This document shows, piece by piece, positions 55,813-64,000 of a DNA stretch of 64,000 bases (its first letter is position 1; each line of letters opens with the position of its first letter). Position numbers and translations under genes: made by a program. Under the pieces are notes generated by a model. The model made no database searches. It had not been told where the DNA came from and saw only the letters and a list, made by a program, of their open reading frames with translations. The DNA is taken from the NCBI RefSeq assembly GCF_013374115.1, contig NZ_AP022673.1:710501-774500 (forward strand), in the 5' to 3' direction. Source of the DNA: Sphingomonas sp. HMP9 (GTDB lineage: Bacteria; Pseudomonadota; Alphaproteobacteria; Sphingomonadales; Sphingomonadaceae).

Positions 55813-58800
55813 ATGCGATTTGCTAGACTATGGGCGGCGCTGGCAATCATCGTCGCGCCGGTTGCCGCGTTTGGGGGCGATACGCCGCACGTCACGCTTG
55901 CCACACCCAACGTCTCGGATGGCGCGATCACGCGCTTTACCGTGCGGTTCAGCGATGCGATCGTCCCGCTCGGCGACCCGCGTGCCGCCTCGCCGCTGAA
56001 GGTCGATTGCGCGGTGCCGGGCGAGGGGCGCTGGGCCGATCAGCAAACGTATATCTGGGAGTTCGCGCAGCCCTTGCCCGGCGGTACCCGCTGCACGCTG
56101 GCGACGCGTGACGGGCTCAAGAGCGTGGCTGGCTACAGCGTCGACTCCGAAAGCTTCACGGTCGATGCCGGCGGTCCGATCGCCCGCGCGGTGCTGCCCG
56201 GCGACGGCGATATCGAGGAGGACCAGGTGTTCCTGGTCGCGGCGAACATGCCCGCGACGCGGATGTCGATCGCTGCCAACGCCTATTGCGCGGTCGACGG
56301 GATCGGCGAGAAGATCGCGGTGGACGTGCTCGCGCCCGAAATGGCCGGCAAGCTGATCGCCGGATTGGGTAACACCTATTTGGTTACCAACTTCCTCGAA
56401 AGCGCCGGACTGCCCAAGACGGTCCCCGCCGATGCGGCAGGACGCCAGCGTGCGCTGGCCGGGGTCACCGCGCTGAAGTGCCGCCGCCCGCTGCCGCCTG
56501 GCCGCGACATGGCGCTGGTGTGGGGCAGCAACATCGCCAGTGCCGGCGGCAAGCTCGCGGGGGCCGATCAGCGCTTCGACTTTACCGTCCGCAAGCCCTT
56601 CACCGCGCGCTTCGAATGCTCGCGCGTCAACACCGCGGCGGGATGCAGTCCGGTCGAGAAGGCGTATCTGCGGTTCTCGGCACCGGTCCCGATGAGTGCG
56701 GCGACGCAGGTCCGCCTGACGCTCGCCGACGGCAAGTCGATCGCCCCCGTGTTCAGCGACGAGGAGAAGAACCGCGCGACGATCGAACAGGTCACGTTCG
56801 CTGCACCCTTGCCTGTCGCGACGCGCGGGACGGTGGCGATCCCCGCCGACCTCAAGGACGAAAGCGGCCGCATCCTCGCCAACCGCGAACGCTTCCCGCT
56901 CGAGGTGAAGTTCGACGAAGCGCCGCCGCTGGTGAAGTTCGCGGCCAATTTCGGGATTCTCGAAGCGAACCAGGGCGGCGTGTTGCCCGTCACCGTTCGC
57001 AACGTCGAGCCATCGCTGCAAGGCCAGACCGCGGGCATTGGCGGCCAGCGACTGCGCGTGGGCGGCACCGACGGCGAGGTCGCGGCATGGCTGCGGCGCG
57101 TCGAGGACGCGGGCAAGATCGACTACCAGACGATCGAGCGCGAGGGTGCCGAGCCGCTGCAGATCAACCATACCGGCGAGAAGGCGCTGCTGGAGGGGGG
57201 CGCAGGCGACCCCTTCAAACTCGACCTTCCCGGCAAGGGCAAGGATTTCGAGGTCGTCGGTCTTCCGCTCGGCAAACCGGGCTTCTACGTGGTCGAACTT
57301 GCCAGCCCGACGCTAGGCCGTGCGCTGCTCGGTCGTGACGTGCCGCGCTATGTTGCAAGCGCTGCGCTGGTTACCGATCTTGCGGTGCATTTCGAATGGG
57401 GGCGCGATCGCTCGCTCGCCTGGGTCACGCAGCTGTCGACGGGAAAGCCGGTCGCGAACGCGGTCGTGCAGGTCAGCGACAGCTGTACCGGCAAGCCGCT
57501 CGCACGCGGAGCGACCGACAAGAGCGGTGGGCTGATGGTCGCGCGCGGCCTGCCCGAACCCGAGACCTATGGTAGCTGCAAGGGCGAGGGGTCACCGCAT
57601 CCGCTGATGATCTCGGCGCGCAGTGGCGACGATTTCAGCTTCACGCTGACCGACTGGGGCGAGGGCATCCGCCCCTTCGATTTCGACCTGTCCTATGGCT
57701 ATTCGGCGGCGACCGACATCATCCACACCGTGTTCGATCGCGCCTTGGTCCGCCAGGGTGAGACGATCCACATGAAGCATATCCTGCGCCGCCCGGACGC
57801 GCGCGGTTTCTCGTTGGCGCCGGGCTTTACCGGTACCCTCCGGCTGTCGCATCGGGGTTCCGACACGCAGTTCGAGGTGCCCGTGACGATCGGCGCCAAT
57901 GGCACCGGCGAAACCGTCTGGACCGCGCCCAAGGGCGCGCCAATGGGGGATTACGACCTCGTTTTCGTGGTGGGCGACACAACCACCGAATCCGCGCAGT
58001 CGTTCAAGGTGGACGAATATCGCCTGCCGACGATGCGCGCGAGCGTCACCGGGCCGAAGACCGCGCTGGTCAAACCGCGCACCGCGCAGCTCGATCTGTT
58101 CGCCGGCTACCTGTCGGGCGGCGGTGCCCCCGGCCTGCCGGTCGACGTCCGCATCGGCTGGTTCGCACAGAGCGCGACGCCTGATGGCTACGATAAATAC
58201 AGCTTCGGCGGTGACCCGATCACGGAGGGCGTCAAGCCGCTCGACGGCGAGGGCGAGGATGCCAAGACCCCGCTGCCGCCGACCCAGATGCTTCCTGCAA
58301 CACTCGGGGCGGACGGCACCCGCCGGATGACCGTCGACATGCCGCAGACTTTGCCCGGCACGACCAACATGCAGGTCGAGATGGATTACCGCGATGCGAA
58401 CGGCGAGACGCTGACCGCATCGAAATCGATTCCGATCTATGCCTCGGGCGTGCAGCTCGGTGTCGCGACCGATGGCTGGATGATGCGCGCGGACGATCTG
58501 CGCCTGCGCTTCGTCGCGCTCGATACCGACGGCAAGCCGATCGAGGGGCAAAAGCTGTCTGTCGCATTCTACAGCCGCCAGATCCTGACCGCGCGGCGGC
58601 GGCTGATCGGCGGGTTCTACGCGTATGACAACCGGATGCGGACGACCAAGCTGTCCGCGTCGTGCACGGCCACGACCGATGCGCAGGGGCTCGCGCAGTG
58701 CAAGGCCGACCCCGGCGTTTCCGGCGAGCTTTATGCGGTCGTCATCACCACCGATGCCGACGGCAATGTCGCGCGCGCGGTGAAGTCGGTGTGGCTCGCT

Positions 58801-61539
58801 GGGAACGACGACTGGTGGTTTGGCGGCGACAATGGCGACCGGATGGACGTCGTCCCCGAAAAGCTCGCTTATGCGTCGGGCGAGACCGCGCGGTTCCAGG
58901 TGCGGATGCCGTTCCGCTCGGCCACAGCCTTGGTCAGCGTCGAGCGCGAGGGGGTGCTGTCGAGCTTCGTGACCGAATTGTCGGGCAAGGACCCGGTGAT
59001 CGAGGTGCCGATGGACGCGGCCTATGCGCCCGATGTCTATGTGTCGGTGCTGGTCGTGCGCGGTCGTGTCGAGAGCGGGTTCTGGAGCTGGGTGCACCGG
59101 ATCGCGCGGACGCTCGGCCTGTCGGATACGCCGGAGGACGCAGCCGAACCGACCGCGCTCGTCGATCTCGCCAAGCCTGCGTACCGGCTCGGTATCGCCA
59201 AGGTGAAGGTCGGCTGGGAAGGCCACACGCTTGCCGTCGCGGTCAAGGCGGACCGCGAACGGTATGCGCCGCGAGGGACCGCCAACGTTGCGATCCAGGT
59301 CCGGAAACCCGATGGCAGCCCCGCGCGCGAGGCCGATGTCGCGTTCGCCGCGGTCGACCAGGCGTTGCTGCAACTCGCGCCGAACGACAGCTGGAACATT
59401 CTGGACGCGATGATGGGCGATCGGCCGCTCTCGGTCCTGACCGCGACCGCGCAGATGCAGGTCGTCGGCAAGCGTCATTACGGGCGCAAGGCGTTGGAAG
59501 CGGGCGGCGGCGGTGGTGGCGGCGACCTGTCGGGGCTCAACCGCGAGAATTTCCAGCCGGTGCTGCTGTGGAAGGGGCACGTCCCGCTCGATGCGCAGGG
59601 GCGCGCAAGGCTGTCCGTGCCGCTGTCCGATGCGCTATCGTCGTTCAAGCTCGTCGCGATCGCCACCGACGGTGCGCAAGCTTTCGGTACGGGCAGCACT
59701 GACATCCGAACCGCGCAGGACCTGTCGCTCTATGCAGGCCTGCCGCCGCTCGTTCGCTCGGGCGATTTCTACGGTGCGCGCTTCACGCTGCGTAACGGCT
59801 CCGATCGCCCGATGACGGTGACCGCGAATGTCGACGTCGTCCCGCGGATCGCCCAAGGGAAGCCGCTCACGGTTACTATTCCAGCGGGTGGTGCGGCGCC
59901 GGTGGCCTGGAATCTGACGGCACCCGCCGGAGTCGACACGCTGCGCTGGACGCTGCGGGCGAGCAGCGCGGACGGTCGCGCGAGCGATCAGGTGACCGTA
60001 ACGCAGGACGTCATCCCCGCGGTGCCGACCGAGATCTGGGCGGCGACGCTCGCGCAGGTCGGTGAGAGCACCCTGATCCCCATCGCGCCGCCGATGGGGG
60101 CGCTGCCGGGCCGTGGCAGCGTCGACATCCGCCTCGCCGATACGCTCGCGCCGTCGCTCGCCGGGGTGCGCGACTACATGATGCGCTATCCTTTTAATTG
60201 CTTCGAGCAGCGGCTGTCGCGGATCGTCGTGCTCGGCGACATGGCCGGCTGGGGCGTGCTGGCGGGGGAAATCCCGACCTATCAGGCGCCCGACGGGCTG
60301 CTCCGCTATTTCCCCGGCGACAGTCTGCAGGGATCGGAGGCGCTCACCGCCTATGTCCTGTCGATGACGGGTGCGGCGAACCTGTCGCTGCCGCCGGTGC
60401 AGCGCGCGCGGATGATCGAGGCGATGAAGGCTGTGCTCGACGGGCGGTTGCGCCACGAGGATTACGGCGACGTGCGCCTGACCAAGGTCGCAGCACTGGC
60501 GGCGCTCGCCCGGCAAGGCGAGGCGACCGCGGCGATGCTCGGACAGGTCGGGATGACGCCCGCCGAGATGCCGACCGCGAGCCTTGCCGATTACATCACC
60601 GCGTTGACGGCCATCTCCGGTGCGTCGGCGGACGCCAAGGCACAGGCCGAGGCGGTGTTGCGGACGCGGCTGGTGTTCGAGGGCACCCGGCTCGATCTGT
60701 CGGACTCGGCCAACGCGTCGTGGTGGCTGATGTCGTCGGCTGACGAGGCCGCGAACAAGGCCACGGCGGCGGTGCTCGGCCGGCCCGGCTGGCAGGACGA
60801 TGCACCCCGTCTGATGGTTGGTACTGCGCTGCGCCAGTCGCGCGGGCATTGGGATACGACCACCGCCAATGCCTGGGGAGCGATCGCCGCACGGCGTTTC
60901 GCGCAGATCTATCCGGCGCAGGCGGTCACCGGCACGACTACGCTCTCCTATGCGGGTCGCAGCATCGCTCGCGGCTGGCCGCTGGCGGAGGCGGCTAGGA
61001 CGACGTCGTTCCCGCTCGCTGCCGCCGGGCCGCTCCGGTTGGCGCAAGGCGGCGGAGCGGGGCCATGGGCGACCGTGTCGATCTCGGCGGCCGTACCGCT
61101 GCGGCAAGCGCTGTCCGCTGGGTATCGCCTGACGCGAAAAGTCGAGGTCGTGCAGGCGCGGACGACGGGGCGGCTGACGACCGGCGACGTGCTGCGCGTC
61201 ACCCTGTCAGTCGAGGCGAGCGCCGAGCGCAACTGGGTTGCGATCAGCGATCCGGTGCCCGCCGGCGCGACCGTGATTGGCGATCTCGGCGGCCAGTCGC
61301 AACTGCTCCAGCAGGGCGGCGGCAGTGAGGACAGTGGTCCGAGCTACGTCGAGCGTGGACGCGATACATGGCGTGCATTCTTCGCGTGGCTGCCCAAGGG
61401 CACCACGACGGTATCGTACACGTTACGTCTCAACGGCGCCGGCCGGTTCCAGATGCCGCCGAGCCGGGTCGAGGCGATGTATTCGCCCGCGATACGCGCC
61501 GCGGTGCCGAACCAGCCGATGGTCGTCGCGGATCGATGA
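55813..61539 (+). CDS. Bacterial alpha-2-macroglobulin with thioester motif
   Basis: A 1908-residue periplasmic protease trap. ATG 55813 follows GGGGAGAG and opens a signal peptide (MRFARLWAALAIIVAPVAAFGG) with no lipobox Cys, so unlike E. coli ECAM it is probably soluble. Successive MG beta-sandwich domains are followed by a bait-like region and the thioester motif CFEQ at 1463-1466 (YPFNCFEQRLSR). A helical thioester domain and receptor-binding-like C terminus come next. A Gly-rich loop (GGGGGGDLSGLNREN) precedes the thioester domain. The pbpC start overlaps its stop (ATGA), the usual pairing in which the trap guards the envelope where PBP1C repairs wall. Confidence 0.96.
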   Translation: MRFARLWAALAIIVAPVAAFGGDTPHVTLATPNVSDGAITRFTVRFSDAIVPLGDPRAASPLKVDCAVPGEGRWADQQTYIWEFAQPLPGGTRCTLATRDGLKSVAGYSVDSESFTVDAGGPIARAVLPGDGDIEEDQVFLVAANMPATRMSIAANAYCAVDGIGEKIAVDVLAPEMAGKLIAGLGNTYLVTNFLESAGLPKTVPADAAGRQRALAGVTALKCRRPLPPGRDMALVWGSNIASAGGKLAGADQRFDFTVRKPFTARFECSRVNTAAGCSPVEKAYLRFSAPVPMSAATQVRLTLADGKSIAPVFSDEEKNRATIEQVTFAAPLPVATRGTVAIPADLKDESGRILANRERFPLEVKFDEAPPLVKFAANFGILEANQGGVLPVTVRNVEPSLQGQTAGIGGQRLRVGGTDGEVAAWLRRVEDAGKIDYQTIEREGAEPLQINHTGEKALLEGGAGDPFKLDLPGKGKDFEVVGLPLGKPGFYVVELASPTLGRALLGRDVPRYVASAALVTDLAVHFEWGRDRSLAWVTQLSTGKPVANAVVQVSDSCTGKPLARGATDKSGGLMVARGLPEPETYGSCKGEGSPHPLMISARSGDDFSFTLTDWGEGIRPFDFDLSYGYSAATDIIHTVFDRALVRQGETIHMKHILRRPDARGFSLAPGFTGTLRLSHRGSDTQFEVPVTIGANGTGETVWTAPKGAPMGDYDLVFVVGDTTTESAQSFKVDEYRLPTMRASVTGPKTALVKPRTAQLDLFAGYLSGGGAPGLPVDVRIGWFAQSATPDGYDKYSFGGDPITEGVKPLDGEGEDAKTPLPPTQMLPATLGADGTRRMTVDMPQTLPGTTNMQVEMDYRDANGETLTASKSIPIYASGVQLGVATDGWMMRADDLRLRFVALDTDGKPIEGQKLSVAFYSRQILTARRRLIGGFYAYDNRMRTTKLSASCTATTDAQGLAQCKADPGVSGELYAVVITTDADGNVARAVKSVWLAGNDDWWFGGDNGDRMDVVPEKLAYASGETARFQVRMPFRSATALVSVEREGVLSSFVTELSGKDPVIEVPMDAAYAPDVYVSVLVVRGRVESGFWSWVHRIARTLGLSDTPEDAAEPTALVDLAKPAYRLGIAKVKVGWEGHTLAVAVKADRERYAPRGTANVAIQVRKPDGSPAREADVAFAAVDQALLQLAPNDSWNILDAMMGDRPLSVLTATAQMQVVGKRHYGRKALEAGGGGGGGDLSGLNRENFQPVLLWKGHVPLDAQGRARLSVPLSDALSSFKLVAIATDGAQAFGTGSTDIRTAQDLSLYAGLPPLVRSGDFYGARFTLRNGSDRPMTVTANVDVVPRIAQGKPLTVTIPAGGAAPVAWNLTAPAGVDTLRWTLRASSADGRASDQVTVTQDVIPAVPTEIWAATLAQVGESTLIPIAPPMGALPGRGSVDIRLADTLAPSLAGVRDYMMRYPFNCFEQRLSRIVVLGDMAGWGVLAGEIPTYQAPDGLLRYFPGDSLQGSEALTAYVLSMTGAANLSLPPVQRARMIEAMKAVLDGRLRHEDYGDVRLTKVAALAALARQGEATAAMLGQVGMTPAEMPTASLADYITALTAISGASADAKAQAEAVLRTRLVFEGTRLDLSDSANASWWLMSSADEAANKATAAVLGRPGWQDDAPRLMVGTALRQSRGHWDTTTANAWGAIAARRFAQIYPAQAVTGTTTLSYAGRSIARGWPLAEAARTTSFPLAAAGPLRLAQGGGAGPWATVSISAAVPLRQALSAGYRLTRKVEVVQARTTGRLTTGDVLRVTLSVEASAERNWVAISDPVPAGATVIGDLGGQSQLLQQGGGSEDSGPSYVERGRDTWRAFFAWLPKGTTTVSYTLRLNGAGRFQMPPSRVEAMYSPAIRAAVPNQPMVVADR

Positions 61540-63644
61540 AGCAGCGCGCGGCGCTGGCCGGACTGCTGGTGCTGATCCTCGCAGCGATCGGGTTCGACTG
61601 GGCGACGGCCCCGCCGCCCTTGCCGGGCTATGCGCAGGTCCGTGCGGCGTGGAAGCCATCGGAGGCGTGGCTGTACGACCGCCACCGCGTGCTGATCGAT
61701 AGCGCGCGCGTCAACTTCGCGGCGCGGCGGCTGGCGTGGGTGCCTTTGGGTGACATCGCCCCCGTCGTTCCCGCGAGCGTCGTGGCAGCGGAGGATGCCC
61801 GGTTTCGCAGCCATGGCGGCATCGACTGGTTGGCGATCCTGGGCTCGATCCGCGCGCGGACGAACGGCGCGCGGGGCAGGGGCGCCAGCACGCTTTCGAT
61901 GCAAGTCGCGGCGTTCCTGTCACCGACGCTGGCGACGCCCGGCGCGCGAGGCTGGCGCGACAAGCTCCGCCAGATGCGCGCGGCACGAGCGCTGGAGATG
62001 ACCTGGAGCAAGGACCAGATCCTCGAGGCGTATCTCAACCTCGCCCCGTTCCGCGGCGAGGCGCAGGGGATCGGCGCAGCGGCGTTGTCGCTGTTCGGCA
62101 AGACCCCGGCGGCGATGGCGCGCGACGACGCGCTACTGCTGACCGCACTGCTTCCCGACCCCCAGGCGCCCGCCCCGCGCATCGCGGCGCGAGCCTGCCG
62201 ACTGGGCGGCGCTGCGGGGGATTGCGGGCGGTTGGCCAGCGAAGCGGCCTCCATGCTCGGCCCGGTGCGAACCCTGGCGCTCGACCCAGGCCTCGCGCCG
62301 CATCTCGCCGATCGCTTGCTGACCAAACCCGGCCTGCGGATCACCACCACGCTCGATGCCGCGCTCCAGCGGCGGGTCGCGGCCGCGCTGCGGCGCCAGT
62401 TGCTCGGTCTCGGCGGATCGCGCGCGCGAGACGGGGCCGCCGTGGTGATCGACAATGCGAGCGGCGACGTCCTGGCCTATGTCGGCGGGATCGGCGGCGC
62501 GTCCACCGCCCCCGCGGTCGACGCCGCCAACGCCTATCGCCAGGCCGGATCGACGCTCAAACCGTTCCTTTACGCGCAGGCGATCGAGCGCGGATACCTG
62601 ACGCCGGCGTCGGTGCTCGACGATTCGCCCGTGCAGCTCGATACCGCGTCGGGACTCTACGTGCCGCAGAATTACGATCGCGGGTTCAAGGGCCGCGTGT
62701 CGGTGCGCAGTGCGTTGGCGGGGTCGCTCAACGTCCCTGCGGTGCGAACGCTGTTACTGGTCGGGGTCGAGCCGTTTCGCGACCGTCTCTGGGATACGGG
62801 GTATCGGGGCCTCGTCGAGGACGGCGATTATTACGGCTTCAGCCTCGCACTCGGATCGGCCGAGGTGACGCTGCTCGAACAAGCGAACGCGTACCGGTCG
62901 CTCGCGAACGGGGGGCGCTGGTCCCCGCTGCGTATCACTGCCGATGCCCCTCGCATTGCCGCCCGCCCGGTCACGACGCACGCCGCCGCCTGGATCGTCG
63001 CCGACATGATGGCCGACCCCAATGCCCGTGCCGCGACCTTCGGTCTGGATTCGGCGCTGCGCCTGCCATTCTGGACCGCGGTGAAGACCGGCACGTCGAA
63101 GGGCATGCGCGACAATTGGTGCGTCGGTTTCTCGGATCGCTACACCGTCGCCGTCTGGGTCGGTAACGTCGAGGGCGATCCCATGCGCGCGGTCTCGGGT
63201 ACCAGCGGTGCGGCTCCGGTCTGGCGCGACGTGATGCTGGCGCTCGGACGCGACGACGAGCGTGGCCCGCCAATGCCCCCCGGCGTCGAACGCCGCCGCA
63301 TCGCCTTTGCCGACGCGATCGAGCAGCCCCGCACCGAATATTTTCTGCGCGGCACCGGGCAGTCGTTGATCGCCGCAGCCCCCGCCACCGCACGCCGCGC
63401 CCGCATCATCAACCCCGCCTCGGGCAGCGTCTACGCGATCGACCCCGACATCCCCGCCGACCGCCAGCGCCTCGCGATCGAGACCACCGGCGACGTCCGC
63501 GCCCATCATGTCTTCCTCGACAACCGGGACCTCGGCCCCGCCGCACAGCAACTGCTGTTCTTCGCCCCGCCTGGCCGCCACCGCCTTCGCCTCGTCGACC
63601 AAGCCAGTCGCATCACGGATCAGGTGATCGTCACGATCCGCTGA
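61536..63644 (+). CDS. pbpC: Penicillin-binding protein 1C
   Basis: A 702-residue bifunctional peptidoglycan synthase anchored by one N-terminal helix (ALAGLLVLILAAIGF). The glycosyltransferase domain (GT51) has catalytic Glu86 in AAEDARFRSHGG, GASTLSMQVA and LEAYLNLAPFRGEAQGIGAAA. The transpeptidase domain has S339-T-L-K342, SLN (397-399) and KTGTS (from 517). A C-terminal PBP1C-specific beta-domain follows (RRARIINPASGSVYAIDPDIP). It starts within the alpha-2-macroglobulin stop codon, confirming the operon. Confidence 0.97.
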   Translation: MKQRAALAGLLVLILAAIGFDWATAPPPLPGYAQVRAAWKPSEAWLYDRHRVLIDSARVNFAARRLAWVPLGDIAPVVPASVVAAEDARFRSHGGIDWLAILGSIRARTNGARGRGASTLSMQVAAFLSPTLATPGARGWRDKLRQMRAARALEMTWSKDQILEAYLNLAPFRGEAQGIGAAALSLFGKTPAAMARDDALLLTALLPDPQAPAPRIAARACRLGGAAGDCGRLASEAASMLGPVRTLALDPGLAPHLADRLLTKPGLRITTTLDAALQRRVAAALRRQLLGLGGSRARDGAAVVIDNASGDVLAYVGGIGGASTAPAVDAANAYRQAGSTLKPFLYAQAIERGYLTPASVLDDSPVQLDTASGLYVPQNYDRGFKGRVSVRSALAGSLNVPAVRTLLLVGVEPFRDRLWDTGYRGLVEDGDYYGFSLALGSAEVTLLEQANAYRSLANGGRWSPLRITADAPRIAARPVTTHAAAWIVADMMADPNARAATFGLDSALRLPFWTAVKTGTSKGMRDNWCVGFSDRYTVAVWVGNVEGDPMRAVSGTSGAAPVWRDVMLALGRDDERGPPMPPGVERRRIAFADAIEQPRTEYFLRGTGQSLIAAAPATARRARIINPASGSVYAIDPDIPADRQRLAIETTGDVRAHHVFLDNRDLGPAAQQLLFFAPPGRHRLRLVDQASRITDQVIVTIR

Positions 63645-63843
63645 TCGTGCGTAGCGGGTGAGCGGCAGGACGAGCGCCGACGCAACCGCAAGCTCGATGT
63701 TCAGCGCCTTGGAGAATGCACCCCGTCGACCGGGTGCCGATCCACGTGATTTGGCGCAGCCCACACGACCTGTCGTGCCCGCCACGGACGAACCGGTTAA
63801 AACGAACCGTCTCGACGCCCGCGCGTGGGCGTACTCGACCTAT

Positions 63844-63872
63844 TTGACCGGCGAAACGGTGCCCCGTACAGC
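63844..63872 (+). promoter_or_regulatory. Candidate pckA promoter
   Basis: TTGACC at 63844-63849 and TACAGC at 63867-63872 have a 17-bp spacing and would start transcription near 63879, about 45 bp before the pckA ATG. This sits in the 278-bp spacer after pbpC, in which I see no other gene. Confidence 0.4.
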
Positions 63873-63888
63873 CGGATCCAACGACATA

Positions 63889-63898
63889 CATACGTATG
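63889..63898. promoter_or_regulatory. Palindrome CATACGTATG, candidate operator before pckA
   Basis: A perfect 10-bp palindrome just downstream of the predicted transcription start, where a bound repressor would block transcription. On the minus strand it reads GCATACGTAT from 63899 to 63890, identical to the site at 26191-26200 in the starch locus. Confidence 0.45.
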
Positions 63899-63922
63899 CG
63901 ATAGTCTGAGGAGAGAGATGCC

Positions 63923-64000
63923 ATGTCGAACGAGCGAATTCCGGCCGTCGGCCTATCCGCGCAGGGGATCGAAACCCGCGCCAGTCTGCATTGGAACCTG
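63923..64000 (+). CDS. pckA: ATP-dependent phosphoenolpyruvate carboxykinase, first 26 codons
   Basis: The visible N terminus, MSNERIPAVGLSAQGIETRA and then SLHWNL, is the usual opening of alphaproteobacterial PckA, which converts oxaloacetate to phosphoenolpyruvate as the entry step of gluconeogenesis. ATG 63923 is preceded by GAGGAGAGAG. The kinase core, P-loop and metal sites lie beyond the window, so the call rests on this short stretch only. Confidence 0.75.
   Translation, partial: MSNERIPAVGLSAQGIETRASLHWNL

Noticed and set aside
63658..63909. An 83-codon frame between pbpC and pckA
   Set aside because: It has no good RBS, overlaps the likely pckA promoter and operator, and resembles nothing.

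Overview
This 64 kb window is high-GC alphaproteobacterial DNA. The gene content points to the order Sphingomonadales, most likely a Sphingomonas-like species. The evidence is four TonB-dependent receptors (TBDRs), LacI/GPH-transporter sugar loci, tryptophan-halogenase-like flavoproteins next to TBDRs, S10 and DUF885 peptidases, and dense packing with ATGA/GTGA stop-start overlaps. The taxonomic call is inference from gene content and protein style, not from a marker gene. No rRNA, tRNA or CRISPR array was seen.

Layout. 1-6.2 kb: the N-terminal half of a TBDR (runs off the left edge), a small exported protein, catalase-peroxidase KatG, an FAD oxidoreductase and a fragment of a TM-helix membrane protein. 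6.3-8.4 kb: a hypothetical gene cleanly interrupted by an intact IS66-family element (6824-8190) with 16-bp terminal repeats and an 8-bp target duplication; the two halves rejoin in frame. 9-13.7 kb: a leftward three-gene unit of TBDR, YdcF/ElyC-like DUF218 protein and S1/P1-type nuclease. 13.9 kb: a C-terminal scrap of an aldo/keto reductase.

14.1-29.6 kb is a starch/maltodextrin utilisation locus. A large TBDR is followed leftward by halogenase, secreted GH13 amylase, cytoplasmic GH13 glucosidase, second halogenase and periplasmic GH31 alpha-glucosidase, the five enzymes chained by 1-4 nt overlaps. A divergent LacI regulator, a DUF6445 oxygenase-like protein and a GPH/SLC45-type sugar transporter complete it. 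A short palindromic motif (GCATACGTAT) lies in the regulator/TBDR intergenic region. It recurs with one mismatch before the transporter and exactly before pckA at the right edge.

29.9-39.6 kb: a ferredoxin-reductase-like flavoprotein, a DUF2490 protein, a czcCBA-type heavy-metal efflux operon headed by a His-rich small protein, and a ClC chloride channel. 39.6-51.4 kb is a second glycan locus. It holds a Tat-type glycoamylase/GH144-like lipoprotein, an Oar-like TBDR with a one-base frameshift, a LacI regulator, a GH3 beta-glucosidase, a GPH transporter, an exported methyltransferase-like protein and a GH130 phosphorylase. A perfect 16-bp LacI-type palindrome sits between regulator and GH3. 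Family knowledge suggests a beta-glucan, possibly beta-1,2-glucan, as substrate. 51.5-55.6 kb: DUF885 and S10 peptidases (overlapping) and a dienelactone hydrolase. 55.8-63.6 kb: a thioester-containing alpha-2-macroglobulin overlapping penicillin-binding protein 1C. The window ends in the first 26 codons of pckA.

The most unusual part is the starch locus, where two halogenase-family flavoproteins are translationally coupled to amylases.
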